NCBI RefSeq assembly: GCF_014805685.1
Contig: NC_060901.1
Span: forward strand, 18,523,905-18,587,904
From: Silurus meridionalis
Taxonomy: Eukaryota; Chordata; Actinopteri; Siluriformes; Siluridae
Length of the DNA: 64,000 nt
Reading direction: 5' to 3'
Position 1 is the stretch's first letter, and each line of letters starts with the position of its first letter. Shown piece by piece: positions 23,425 to 38,045 of this stretch. The translations under genes and the position numbers were made by a program. Under the pieces are notes generated by a model. That model was not told where the DNA came from and made no database searches. It saw only the letters and a program-made list of their open reading frames with translations.

Positions 23425-26400
23425 CAATAGACCAATAATTTGTGCCCAATATTTTCATTCGATCAATCAATTTCTCGTCGTTAAACCTTTTCCTGAGCGC
23501 GTTCTCTTAGCACCGCTGCTGCTACGTCAACATGATGCATAGTATACAGATTAACATGGCAGAGGTACAGCTGCATCTTCCTGAGAACCGAACAGGAAAA
23601 GGACGTCTGGTTTTTAATTCAAGTCAGACGGCACATAATGAAGTAAAAATGGCCAATTTGGCGTCTGAAATCTAAGTGAACGATCTGAATCTGATTGTTT
23701 TCGGTTGAATCATATCGAATCGAATCAAATGACTCTTATGAATCCTACGAAGCGGTGAATCGTATCGCATTGTGTCGAATCGAATCGAATCAGATGACTC
23801 GTATGAATCCTACGAAGCTGTGAATCGTATCGCATTGTGTCGAATCGAATCAAATAAAATGACTCGTATGAATCCTAAGAAGCGGTAAATCGTGTTGCGT
23901 TGTGTCTAATCGAATCGAATCGAATCCAATTAAATGACTCATATGAATCCTACGAAACGGTGAATCGTATCGCATTGTGTCGAGTCGAATCTAATCGAAT
24001 AAAATGACTCGTATGAATTCTACAAAACTGCGAATCGTATCACGTCGCACCGGTAGCTGCTTTATATGCATCTTGAACGTATAATATGGAGATCATTCCT
24101 ACTCACTTGCAAGTTCTCTCGTTCAGTTCGAGCTGCCTTAGCTTGCAGTCGGCCTCCGAGTGCTTGCAGGTGCACTGGCACGTTTCCGGGTCCTGAACGT
24201 AGAGCCGCTTTCTTCTCTCGGAGCATGTGACGCAGCACGGTTTACAGTGAGTACTGCAGAGAAACAAGACGCAAGTCAGTAAATCAAAAAAAAGAAATAT
24301 ATATACTGCATTTATAATAATTAGAAAAGCAAATCGTCACACATTCTGACACACTATGTTGTGAAGCAAGCGTTTTTATTGTCCCGAGTCTCCTGATTAG
24401 CCAGTAGCTATGGCAACAGCCCACCTGAGTGGATTGTGCATTGGGGGATTGGGAGCTGTTAGGCATGGCATAGCATGCACCTGCACTTGCACCTGCGAGC
24501 CCGGCCGAGGTGTAAAACATGTATCCGGGTAACCAGGTATATCCGCATGTACACAACACTGGATATGAACCACACACACATACATCTATCTCTAGTAATA
24601 TACAAATAGACATTAAAACATACAAACGAAAAAAAGAGTCAAACGCAATTCGATTCAGTTCACATTCTTTATTTTTTTGCACTGTTGTCATGGTGCACAA
24701 ACAAATACAATGCTGTTACAATAAGCTCCACTCATCTGGTCCAGTAGATTCTTCCAGCTGATTTAGCTGAAAATGTGTGAGGAGGTCTGAGGCGCCGTCA
24801 ACGTTCCAATTCATCCCAATGATGTTCCATTGAGTTTACTGTGATATAGCAGGACATTCAAGATCTTCCCTTCCAAGCTGTAGCAACCATATCTTCATGG
24901 ACTTGGGTTTCTACACAGGCTTGTTTGGTATCCTAATTCAAGTTTCAAGTTGAAGGGGAAAAAAATCAGGTGTCCCAATACTTTTGGCAACGGCGTCCAC
25001 CTTTATTACTGTAATGATAGCAGAAAATAGTGTTTAATCGTCTAACAGGATGACATCTCCTCCTCCTGCAACGAATCTACTCCATTCTCGCATTCTACAA
25101 TGCGCTGCACTGCAATGTTTTCTATGTTAATTACAATTTGCATAAATTTGCATACAGATGATTATATACATATATAATGACATCATTAACGTCATTTTTA
25201 GACATATCGTTAACACCAGACGTAGTCATTTGTTACCAATTCTACTATGTAATCAGGAACTGCTTGTTGGCAATGGTTTTGAACAAACCTCAAAACTTGG
25301 TGAAATCTCTGGTGAAAATTGCATCAGAATGATTCAGTCGTTATGTCACAACCTGACAAGCCGAGGACCTTGTGATTATCCACTGTTCATAGAACTGCAG
25401 TTATATCTGCATCCATTTCACCAGGCTTTCTAAACAAAAGTTTAACATCTGGATTCTCCATAGAACATGGCCTGGTCAACTGGAAAAGTGCTCATAGATA
25501 AGAGCTCCTGAACAATTACAGTAGTGGCCATGATGATGATGATGAAACACTCCTTGTGGAATGAAAAGGAAGGTAGCAGTAAGGAGGCATGAATGTCCAG
25601 CCATAGTTTTGTAGACCTAGGTGAGGACTTCTGCCACCCAGTCCCCAAAATAAAGGGGCAGCCTCTACCCAAGGTTCTTGGGGGTATGTGGTGGATGAAA
25701 GCATTATTTCAGAAGCATTGTTATACCATTTTGCCTCCTGCATCCTCTGTGAAATGGCTAATACTTTAAGCACTGGGTAGAGCACCATGTCTGCTGGACC
25801 ATTCTTGGAATAATTGCCATCTGGAACCATAGAAGTCGCAGATGCTAAGGGTTCTAGCATTGACTCACTATGGCTTATTGTTGGTAAGTCCAATAGAAGA
25901 AACATCAATTTCAGTTTCACAACATGCCTGAGTAGTTCAGAAGAAGATTGTGAAACAGAGCAAGTAGGAAGAACATGACGAACCAGGCCACCTTCAATTT
26001 CTAGTAGAATGATGAGTTTTGACCGTCTGTAGACATCACAATGCCTTCAGACAGTTGCAGGAGGTGTCTGTGTTGACCATCTTCGATTTGAAATAGTAAC
26101 GCACCTAGGTGTACCCTTCTGTGCAACATCCGAAAACATCTGTATTATAAGAGAGCAATTTCAAGAGCAAATTAGGTGAATTCTACAAGGCAAGCCCTTT
26201 TTTTGAAAGACATTGAGTTGTGTCCTATGTGTCCATCTTACAATGTGGACCAGAGGCACTTTTGCTAATGTCCACATAGATGTGTTGATGTAGTACTTGC
26301 ATTGCAGTCCAATCAATAGGTCCCCTTCTGGTATAGTGGTTAGGATGCGGCGCTCTCACCGCTGCGGCCTGGGTTCGATCCCCGGTCAGGGAACCAACCC

Positions 26401-26981
26401 CAGCCACTCTTAGTGCCGGTCCCAAGCCCGGATAAATGGGGAGAGTTGTGTTAGGAAGGGTATCCAGCGTAAAAACATGTGACAAATCAAACATGCGGAT
26501 GGTCCGCTGTGGTGACCCCTAATGGGAGAAGCCGAAAAAAAGTTTATTGCAGTCCAATCAAACCTGGGGTATACTTCATAGACCATTGGACGCCAACCCA
26601 ATTTGGGCCAGTGTCATCTGTCTACAAATTTGGCACTATGGGCTCAACAAATTGACCCCTGTCCATTGTGATTAAAAGAAATAGAATGATGGTTCGAATA
26701 TATTATTATTAGTATTATTATATTGCTCATGTCTCCTTAATTTCATACAATCAAGTCCAGAATTACTGCCACCCTCGATACCCGGGCTACAGAAAATGCT
26801 GGTACAAAACAAAACCATGTGTCATAAATATCGCCACCTCTGATTTTATCACTTTGCACAACCTCTATTTGGCACCAAACCAGCACTTGATTGGAGCATT
26901 TCACCAGATTTTCCACTGTCCAAGGTCCTGACTTCTCTTCAGATTACTTCACAGGTAGAAACTGGGGTGGTCATTTAATTA

Positions 26982-27020
<39 letters not shown>

Positions 27021-30000
27021 ATGTGCATTTGGAAACATGTTTCATGCCCAAAGATCCAAGCAGAATCTAGTAGATGCAGCCAGACTTTTGTTTGAAATCC
27101 AGTGCTACCATCACAGAACTTCCACCTTTAAGGACTTTTCTATGTTAATGTATTTAATTCTACCACAAACCCACCTTTTATTTTTCGTTGCCTCTATTTT
27201 TTTGACCACAGAACCCAGGTCCAGGCCATGTGTTTAAGGGTCCACTTGTGTCTAGACGCTTCTGTTTGTCGTTGATGAAGAAAACTTGGAGGCAAACCCC
27301 AAATTGTACCATCTATTGCTCTAACCATGGTCTTTTTGAACTTCATGGCGGATTCCTTGCAGTGCGTGGGAGTAAAATTACACTAGCATCTCAGTCCAGG
27401 TTGGGCGATTACAGGCCTTAATGACTGTGGATTTGGGATATGGGAACTTTTAGCAATAGAGCTATTTTTATAGCCTCGTTTATGGAGGGCAAACCAATTT
27501 TTGCTAATATTTCCCATGTTGCAGCTTAACTACAGGAATTTGTGTCCTCTGTGTCACCTCATATTGATGAATGATTGCTTAAGAGTTTCTTGAAACATTA
27601 TTTTTTTTGGATGTAATCGAAGTCTATATAACACCTAAATTAGACCAAATTACTGGGACACGACTTTTCCAGAAATATGTGGTTCTTTTGAAAAACTTTT
27701 TCCCATAAACTGTAGTAGATTCGGATGGATATAGTTTATACAGATTGAAGTGGAAGATCATGAGTGGCCTCCTATAGAGCTATAAACTCTATTGAACACC
27801 TTTGGAATGAATTACAAATGAGCTCCAAATGTCCATAAACACTTTGGGGACTAAAGTATAAACTATTAGGGACAAATGGGGACTTTTTTCTATATATACC
27901 TGCAATAGAAACCTGACCATGATAATGCTGCGAAAAGTATTCCTATGTAAAAACTCAGAAGGCCCTTTCACAATGATAATGGTGCAATATGTAGTGTTTC
28001 ATCAGTTTGAACTCAAGTTCGTGTGAACTAAAACAACCTGTCTAAAACTCTTATCTGGACTTCCAGGCAATCTAAACAGATTTTAACCCAGTTTGGGTTT
28101 TGGATGACATACTTCTAGATTTCAGCTGCTAGATTTCAGGGACGTGGTGCTGCAAAGGTTTATGTACATTTGGACAGAAAACGAATCCACGATCCTGGGC
28201 AGGAAAATGGGCCAAGCCTAAACTAGCCAACTTTTACCGTATTTAGCGATGAATCATTGGCCTGGAAAGTGGTGAAATTTGCTATACTATGCTACATTAT
28301 ATACGCAATAGGATCGGTTAGCAAAAAATGTGCAAAAATTTTCCAAAAATATCTGACAGGATGATAAGAAGCTCCAAAATGGAAGCAGGAAGCATTAATC
28401 GAAGGAGAGATCAACATTTCTGATCATTTCCTGGCCAAAGATTCATTGTATTGTCCAATTGTTTTCCACAAAGGGCAGGTTGTCTTCCAAGCAAGTCCAC
28501 ATCCAATTCTACCTGTTCGAATCGAAAGATTTTTAAACATGTTTTAATCACTAATTAGGTGATTGATTGGGATGAAAACCTGCACTTACACGGGTCCTTT
28601 GTGGAAAAGATTAGACAACCCCTGGTTTAGACCATTAAATAGTCTAATAGTTCAGCTTGGTGAACCTCCAAAGTTCAACACCTTACCCACTGAGCTTCAA
28701 TATCTAAATCTACATACATTCATTACTGATGCTCTTCACTGAAGGGGATTTGAACTCATGATATCGTGTTTATGAAACTCATGATACGTCTAACATTTCA
28801 CCAGATAGCAAATACATATAAAGTCTGACAATGACTAAAATTTGTGACGTATCTAAAGTTTCTAAAAATGTGTCCACCCTTTGCCGTGAAAGAAAAAATT
28901 TCAAGACATCAAAAATTGAAAAATTTAAAGTCGTAAAATTGCCCCTGGTTCTTCCACCGGACGTTGGCCGTCTCACTTGACTCTATTTCTACAGAAACTT
29001 TGTGTGAATTTCTTTGTTTTTTTAAATATTTTTTTCTACTAACACAATAATACAATATAACTGTTAAAGACACCATTATTTTAATATATAAATATATATT
29101 AAAAATGAAGGGTCTCTAAAAAAGATTCCTATTCTGGTTCATTAAGATAAAACAGTTAGAACAGAAACACAGGCCTAAATACAGTCATTTCAAATAACTA
29201 ACTTAAAAAAAAAAAAAGAGCTGTTAAAGCTTCTAGTGGTCTATTGAAGGCAGACAATTCAGTGCTTGTATAAATTCAGAGCCTTTGAAAGGTTTGGAAA
29301 GTCTTTTGGAGACACCTGCATGCTCTTTTTGTTTCTATGCCGTGTAGTCGGGCGTTAAATAAGTGGGTAGTCCAAATGGGACATCAGAAGAGAATATGTT
29401 AGGAGACTAACACCGCCACAGACAAACGTGGAGGTGGACGATGAATGGTTTCGGATCAGTTGAAGGTGTCTTCACTAATCTCTAGTGAAGAACATCAAGT
29501 GAAGTATTTCAGCTGAATGATTCCAAGAGTGTCAATAAAAATTAAAAAAATAAGGAATATCTAGACATTCCTAGATTTGTTCTTTTAAATATCTTTATAT
29601 ATTACCTTATTTGTTTCATAGTAACAAAAGGAACATCCACGTGTCTTTCAAAAGCCACCAAAGATTAGGTGTTGCCAAATGTTTCACAGGGACTGGATAA
29701 AAAAGAAAAAGAAAAAAAAAAAAAAGGAATTTAACAAAAACATACAAATCTGCCTTTGATATTTCAAACTAGGGATGTTCCGTTCAAACAGAATACATGG
29801 AGTGAGAAAAAAAACGCATTCCCTCGCTCTTTCATCATAATCAAAACACAATGTTGGGCATATTCATAACCAAGAAAATACACGCTGACGTCTCAGCCCA
29901 AACTGGTGGTTTACATAAAAATCGCGAGGGGTAGAAACCCGAGCACGGATTCGATCTGTTTCGGATCATGTCTCATGAGTAATGTGGGGCGAGAGCCACT

Positions 30001-33000
30001 TCGAGACATTTAAGACAAAACACACAGGACCACATAAAAAAAAAATCCAAATTACAGCGAAAAAATTATCGTTAGGAAAAAAAAAAATGGGCACAATTCC
30101 AAACCAAGCCGTTCAAAGATTAGTGCCATGATGCGTAAGCCATGCAGCAGTAGGGTGTCGTATTGCTGTGAACATCTGAACTGGGTTTGTGGAGGACTTT
30201 CTGTACCAAACTAAATGATGGTTTGGTTAAAGAACCAGTTTTCGCATGCTAGCACAACTAGCCACATGATAATGTCGTAAAGGAAACGACGGAATGATTC
30301 GAGGCGACGTTGCGTTTCTAGAGTCACAATCGATTCGTACGCTACATGGACAAAATTCTTGATACACCAGACGTATGTGCTTCATTTCCACACGATTCAC
30401 GATACAGGTTTTTTGGTGCACTAGCATGTAGTTTCCCCCTTTTTTTGTGGCCCATAATTTGTTCCAGTATGAAAATGCCTCCAAGAACATATAGGTTTCA
30501 ATGGTTGATAGGTTGATTGGCCTGCTAGAGAGGTATAAATCTTACTGAGGATGAGTTTCCAGACTGATTGCCCCCCAGTCCTCCTCAAAATCCATAAATG
30601 TCTTCCCAGAAGAGTGGAGGTTTTTATAAGAGACTCAATGTGGAAACAGCACATAGCATCACATAGTGTCAACAAACCTTTTTCCATCTACTGTAATGTG
30701 TACGTTTCTCAAAATCGTATCGGATCATGTGGAAGCCTGAGGCTGATTTTGAAACGCAACCTTTTGAGAAAGGAACGAAAATATATAAGGATAAAAGCTG
30801 AAAAGGAATTTAGCATTCACGGTATTATTGCCTTCTGGACTTCTACGGGTACTGAATGCATCCGCTATTACGTTAACGCCATCATTTTTATTTTTTTTAT
30901 TCAGAGCGACTTTGATCTTATTTATCCAACTAAACTGTAATGTGGTAAAGGGCCTTGCTCAGGGGCCCAGCTTGGTGTGGCTTGTTTTTACACTCACATC
31001 CTTCAGAAGGTCTAATACCTTAACCATTAAACTACCATCTCCCATAAATTATGACCATACAATTTAATCCAATCCTATTTATTTAATCTAATGGATGCTA
31101 ACCGCAAAATTTCATTGGCTCAGAACTTTAATAGTGACAATTAAACAACTTATTGCCAATTTTTCCCTCTAATCATGGCTTATGAACGCGCTACCCGGGT
31201 TTTCTTTCACGTTTCCGAACATGTCCAGCATTCTGACACTAACCTTTATTTAGGGGCGGGGCTTAACATCGCTAAACTCCCATTGGCTAGTAAGATTGTG
31301 ATGGACAGCTCCCGGAAGTCATTTAATGAACTTTAGAAAGCGTTCTAAATGGTATTAGGTAATTAAGAGGTAAGAGACAGAAAATTTAAGTATTACTTAC
31401 AAACTAATATGTAAGTTAGTAATTAAGAGTTAAAAAAATTGATGCTAAGCTCCACCTCCAGTGGGAGAAGGCTGAGATTTGAAAACATACAGATCTTGGA
31501 ACGTCTAATGCCTAATAATATAATAATCCATCTTGGTTTTTTTTGTTCCTTTCTTAAAAAGTTATGTTCAACGTTAATGGGACGATATGAAAATTATTTA
31601 TATTGCCGTTCCCAATTAGGGGAGGGGTCGGGGGTAATGCGGCAGGGTTTTGCGATTGAGTCGAAGCTTCGATTTGGTTCAAAATAAAAAATATAAATCA
31701 ATAAAATAAAATCAAAAGTTACGTTTTATGTAGCGTAGATTAACGCTAATAAATTGTGATTTGTTTGTATTTTTTTTATTGCAATTTTTTCCCGCTTAAA
31801 TTAAAGGAGACAGCAGATCTCCTCCCAAATTAATTTGATGACCAAGAGCATAACACTCAGGTGCAGGTGGGTGGAGGAGAAGGCTGAGGTAACGTACAAA
31901 TCCCGCGTTTTGTCACGGTTTTTCTTTCGCTTCCCCTTTTGACCTTTCCCCTTGCCTCGGCGAGGTTCTCTGAAAAAATGAACGTAGAAACACAAATAAT
32001 GCTTAAAATGTTGGCCATACATGGCAACCCGTTATATAAGCAGGACCAATGGATGTTAAATGGACATTAATATTGAGACACCTGATGTTTCTATACATTA
32101 CATGTGGTTCTTTACCAAAATGTTCCTACAAACACATGAAATTTTCCGTTCCCTTCAACTACCAGAACCAAACCTGTTCATGAACATGAGCTCCATGAAG
32201 ATATGGGGTTGGAGTGGAAGATCTCGAGTGGACATCTATAGCGATATAAAGCCTATTAAAGACTTTTAGAGATGGAGTGCTGATTGTACCCCAAGCCTCC
32301 TTCTCACATCTCTAGAAATCTTTTGGAACACCTTTTTCAGAAGATTCCACGATATTTCAAGAGCAAAAAACGAGACTGAATATGAAATTTGATATGTTTA
32401 AAAAGCATTAAAAACCTGATGGTCCACAAACTTTTGCCTGTATAATGTATATGGGAAGATGCATTTTTTTTGTATATTTTCCAAGTTGTTAACCAGGAAA
32501 AGCCTTCTCAGTTATAACCTTTGGCTTTACAGATACGGTACTCAGAAGCAATCGAAACGATCTCTACCCCGTTTAGACCTTGACCGCCATTTCCTGACCT
32601 CCACGAAGAACAAAGCTACCACCAAAGCCATAATTTAGGGACACAAGCGCACAAGTGGATCGTCCCATATCCGAGGCTGAGATAAAGCACGACAGCGGCT
32701 TGGAGGAAATCATAAAAAGTAGAAGCTACACTCGAAATCGCACTCTTATCTCAGAGCAGGAAAGATACCGGAGCTAATGAAAACCTCATCAAGAAAATTT
32801 ACAGATCATAAAAAAAATTTTTTTTTTTAAATGTTTCAATAGGACAATCGTGATTTGAAAAAACGTGAGCACTTACATTTCTGTCTTATCCTGGAAGTCC
32901 TTCTTTACTCTGAAAGCAAACGAAAGAGAGAAATTACGTTTAGGCGTCATTTCATTCAAATCCACAGCTAATCACTTCGGCTAATCATGTTATGCTAGGT

Positions 33001-33872
33001 CAGGTTTTGAAGAGGAACGTACCTGCATTCACATTCAGTGTGTTCTGCAAAACTCATTGGGTAGTTGCGCTTGATGCGCAGGGGTTTTAATTTTTGTACC
33101 TAGAAAAAGGGAGAAAAAAAGGGAAAATGATTATGATGCAGAATAAATCATATCATTCATTGAAAAAAATAAATAAATAAAAATTAAAAATAAAAGATTT
33201 TGTGAAAGGTGACTACGCTAAGAATTATAACACATAATTATAAAAAGGTATCATTTTTTTTTACAATGTTTTATAATATAGTATATTTTAGTATATATGT
33301 AATAGAGGATAAAAAAAATCTACATATAAATGGCAAAACAAGAACAAAATGCAAGAACTTCTCTTTACAGTAAGCACCATAATAGCAGTATACACAAAAG
33401 TTTGTGGACACCTGAGTAAGATTCCTTTGTGCTTTTTGAAACATTCCCATTTCCTGGGCAATTGCAATCAGCATTCCAATTCATCCAGAAGGGGTTCAAT
33501 AGTGTTGATTGCTCTATAGCAGGCCACTCAAGAGCTTCCGCTCCAACCAATATCTTTATAAAGCTGGATTTGTGCACAGGCGCATCTGCATGTCGGAATA
33601 AGTTTGAGTCTTATTTACAAATAGTGGGGGCACCGGTTTTGTAGTAACACTTTGGCTGAGAAAAAAAAAAAGAAATCGGGTGTCCGAATACTTTTGGGAC
33701 ACCGGTAAGAGAATAGATAAGGGGAAAAAAAAGAGGTGTCCCAATACTTTTGTCCGTAGTGTACATAGTGTAGCTATATGTATGTAGTTTATCCTGACAA
33801 ACAAACTTTTACAGTTCTTGCATTATCGGAACGTTGAGTTCAAATCCAAGTGCCCAAGTCAAATCAAGTGTT

Positions 33873-33952
<80 letters not shown>

Positions 33953-35714
33953 TTTCGAAAGAAATGAAAGTAAAACCGGGTTTTTCTCAATTGAGCGTTC
34001 AAACAAAACAGTGAAAGATTTACAGTAAAAGGAAAGAAAAAAAAGAAAAGAAACACAGGACAAGGTTTATCTTGGCAGGGTTTTCAGGACAGAAAGCCAG
34101 GAAGCGGCAGCCTTTTAAAAGACGGAGGTTTGTGTAGGAAACGATATCTGTAGCATCAAACTCTCGTCTGTGTGAAAGCGTGTCATTTCAGGAGGAGATA
34201 TTTGAACTAGATTGATCGAAAGTTAAATATGAGGGTAAATGGGGCATGAAAACGTACAAATTATTGCATGCGGATAAAGAACCAGGTGTATAAATGTAGA
34301 GTATGAGAAGATACACGAGGCTCTGAGACGCATCCGGAGAAGTTTTTTCACAAATCGACATTTTACTGCATTCTTTATTCCGATAGAATAGGATTTGTGA
34401 GCGATTTACATCCAGCTCAACACACGTACGTCGACTTTGTCCTGTGTTTCTGACTGAGGTCAAGCTAGCAGGGCTAGTGCTAGTGCTAGTGCTAGACAGG
34501 AACTCTGGATAGCGTCGGATCTGCCGTCTAGACGATAGATTGTCCTCATTTGCTGTTAAAACAATTGCCATTCTTCTGGGAAGACGTTGCACTAGATTTT
34601 TGTGGAGATTTGTAGCTCATTCAACCGAAAGGGTGTTAGCAAACTCAGTGGTCCGATTCATCCCAACGATGTTCCACAGCAGAACCCGTATCTTCATAAA
34701 GCTGAAACAGGTTTGAGTCTCCTAGTTCAGCCGAATGGAAAATTCCATGTAACTACATCAGGACCTCAGGTGCTTCTGTCCAGAGTTACACCTCAGAAGA
34801 AATATCAAACGGAAATATCGCAACGCGATACGCGATCAAACCTCGTCTCACCGGGATTTTATGTCAGGATATTCAAAACAACAGATACAGGTAGCAAGAA
34901 CTGGTTTCCACACAGCTCAAGCCGATCCCATCAGGCGATATCTCATTTCTGATCGTTTTGATGCTGTTTTAGATTTCTTCCTATGCCGCTCCATTCTTGT
35001 TTTGGTTTGGATAACCAATGCTCTCATGTGTAGCGCGAAACTCTCAGGGACTTCACGAGATTACAATTTTTATTCACCTAGCTAGAAGCCACTAGCGAGC
35101 AGAAACAACAGCAATTGCTAGGTAGTGTTTATGCTAGGAAACTAGCACCAATATTATATGTTAGGTTATATTACTGTATATTATATTATGCTAGGAAACT
35201 AGCACACCACTATAGTATATAATATATGATACTAGGAAACTAGCACATCAATATTGTAATCATATAGCATATGATGCGAGGTAAGTAGCACACCAATATT
35301 TTATTATATGATGCTAGGAAACTAGCACGATCATAATTAGCCAAAAAAATATTTATTGTCTCTTAACTGCTCCGGTTTTGGAACTACTAGCAAAAACACT
35401 TTGCCACCATTGAGAATACAGAAAGCTTAGCACAATTCATAAACTCTTTAGACCCTTTTCGTGTTCTTCCTTCAATTTATTTTTATAAGTAGACTGCTTT
35501 TAACAATGGACATGGTATCAAAGCAGCTTGAGATAAAGCGGTTATAAAATAATGTATATGCAGGTATTCCCCGACAATTGTTCGATCTCACGCTAACGTT
35601 AGCATATTGAAAAATTGTACAACAACAAATGTACATTTTCGTGCTGCATTGAAATGTTCGTACGATACGTTGAAACGCTGCCAGGATGTACGCATCTGAA
35701 AGAACTAATCCACA

Positions 35715-35785
<71 letters not shown>

Positions 35786-38045
35786 TGTAAAGTTTTTACA
35801 GTACGGTGCTGTAAATTGCTCAGATTTGCTAAATGATGTATTGTAATGTGATAAATTATGAACCGATTATTAACAAATTACATCACAGAAGTGAAGTTCT
35901 GACTCCTGGGTAAACAAGGACATGTCAGGATATTACACATTAGGATGGGGGTCCTCGTAAACGTATTTTAAATCATCTTGTACAACATGGAGTCCATGAT
36001 ACCATGTACCCAAAGGAACAATTGCATTTTGGCAGACGCCCCTTTCTATCCAGAGCGACTTTTATCTTATTTGCACGACTGAGCAGATATGGGAATCAGG
36101 GGCCTGACTCAGGGGCCCAGGAGTGTTTTTTTGGTTTGGCTGATGACCTTCAGATTTAAAGTCCAACGCCTTAAAGACTACGCTACCAGTATCCCTTTTG
36201 CCAGTTTTTGGAGCTTTGCCAGATTTCAGAGATTCAGAGAACCCTGTGCTGCTCTTGCGAGGCAAAAAAAACAAAAACGTCCTTCTCCAGACAGTCTTCT
36301 TAATGATTGCCCTGAGAGGACACAGACGTTCTCCTGTGTGCAGCTATTTTTAGTCGCATTGTCTGATTTACGATGCTCAGTGCAATTTTTTGTCCCGTTT
36401 TATTTATGTATCCGGTGCTCATATAATCTTCGCCGGGTCGCTGACTAAGCAAATATGGCTCCTGCGTCACCTCAGAGTTATAACCCAGGAAAGACGAGGA
36501 CAAAGGTATTAAGACGCTGGACTTTTTCAGACATATGTGGTTGCTTTCTCAAATAGTTACCACAGAACCTGAGGCACACAAATGTATAAAGATGAGCTGG
36601 CATGAAATTTTCCTTTTAAATCTCCACAATTATTGTTCTAGTGGAACGTCTACCCAGGAGAGTGGAGGTGATTATACCAGCAAATGAGGACTAAATGTGG
36701 AATTTGATGCTCACAAGCTAGCTATGAGGAAGTCTACAAATAGGAGCCTTCATGCAACAGGGAGGAAACCTTAAGAACTCAGGGATTCAGTGACCAATTT
36801 GTTATAAACAGCCCCTTTCAAAAGTATTGGAACGCCGATGTTTTGCGATACGCCGAAGACATCTGGGGTTGAGCTCAGAAGATGAATTTTTACAACAATT
36901 GACGTCTAGACGAGTTGAAAACCTGAATGTCTGCTCTTGGTTTGAGTAATAAGGATATAATTACATATTATAATTACATATATACATTATATGTAAAGGA
37001 TGAACCAAAACAAAGACCAGAGAGCTGTCTATGGGAGTAAAGTCATTTGAATGCTCAGAGAAGATGAAAGTTCCATCACAGGCATTGCATTTGAAATGTC
37101 CTGAAAGAGAAAGAACCCACTGGAGAACTAACCAGGCACTAGAGCAGGTCAGCTAAGAAAACATGATTCTGTGAAGAAAACACATAACAAGTTCTGAAGT
37201 TTAAACTCCAAAGTGTGGGGAAAGAAAGGATCTGCTCATGATCCAATTCAAACAAGCTCATCAGTGAAGCACGGTGGAGGCTGCATCATGGCCCGGGCTT
37301 GCATTTCTACTTGTGGAACGGACTCGCAAAATCTCCAGCGATGATCGACCTCATAGCGGAAGCTTTAACATGAATTCAGGGGTCTACAGATTTAACGAGA
37401 AATCAAATTGGGAGGTACTTCACAATGCTGGAGGACACTGGTCCGAGACACATCATCATCCCAACCTATGAGTCTGTTGGGGGAAGTGGACGTTTTAAGA
37501 TCAGCTCACCTCCTGGAGAGAAGACTGAAGGGAGATCATGTGCTTTCCAAAGCGAATAACATCTCAAAGAAGCTACAAGCATGTCGTAGCATCCCGAAAA
37601 AAGATTCCTCGCCAAAGGTGCCGAGTTTCTCAGTGGTTTTGTGGAGATTTGTGGAGATTAATTCACCCAAAAGGTGTTTATAGCTCTATAGCAGGCCACA
37701 AGATCTTTAAGAGTTCATGATGGAGTTGAACTCCAATATACTGTCCAATCCAATTTCTCTATACAAACAAAAATTCGCCTTCAGAAGGTTTTCATGGAGC
37801 AGTGTGTGTGTGCGGAGTGGTTTTCTAACCTCCATGGTGATGTTGCGCGTGGCGGTGGGCGCGCACTCCAACATCTCGTCGTTGCAGCAGCCGGCACAGC
37901 GCATGAGCACCACGCAGGACGGAATGAAAATGTGCTCGATGTCTTCTGGATACTCCTGATGGACCTCCACGAGCATTTCCCGTGGCCGGCACATCGACTT
38001 ATTGTAGACCTCGGTAAATGGCACGACTGCGGAGGGACATACAGG

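Noticed and set aside
26321..26392. Possible functional tRNA-Glu (CTC) gene
   Set aside because: Acceptor-stem mismatches, a SINE tail directly attached and a target-site duplication around the whole unit show it is a SINE head.
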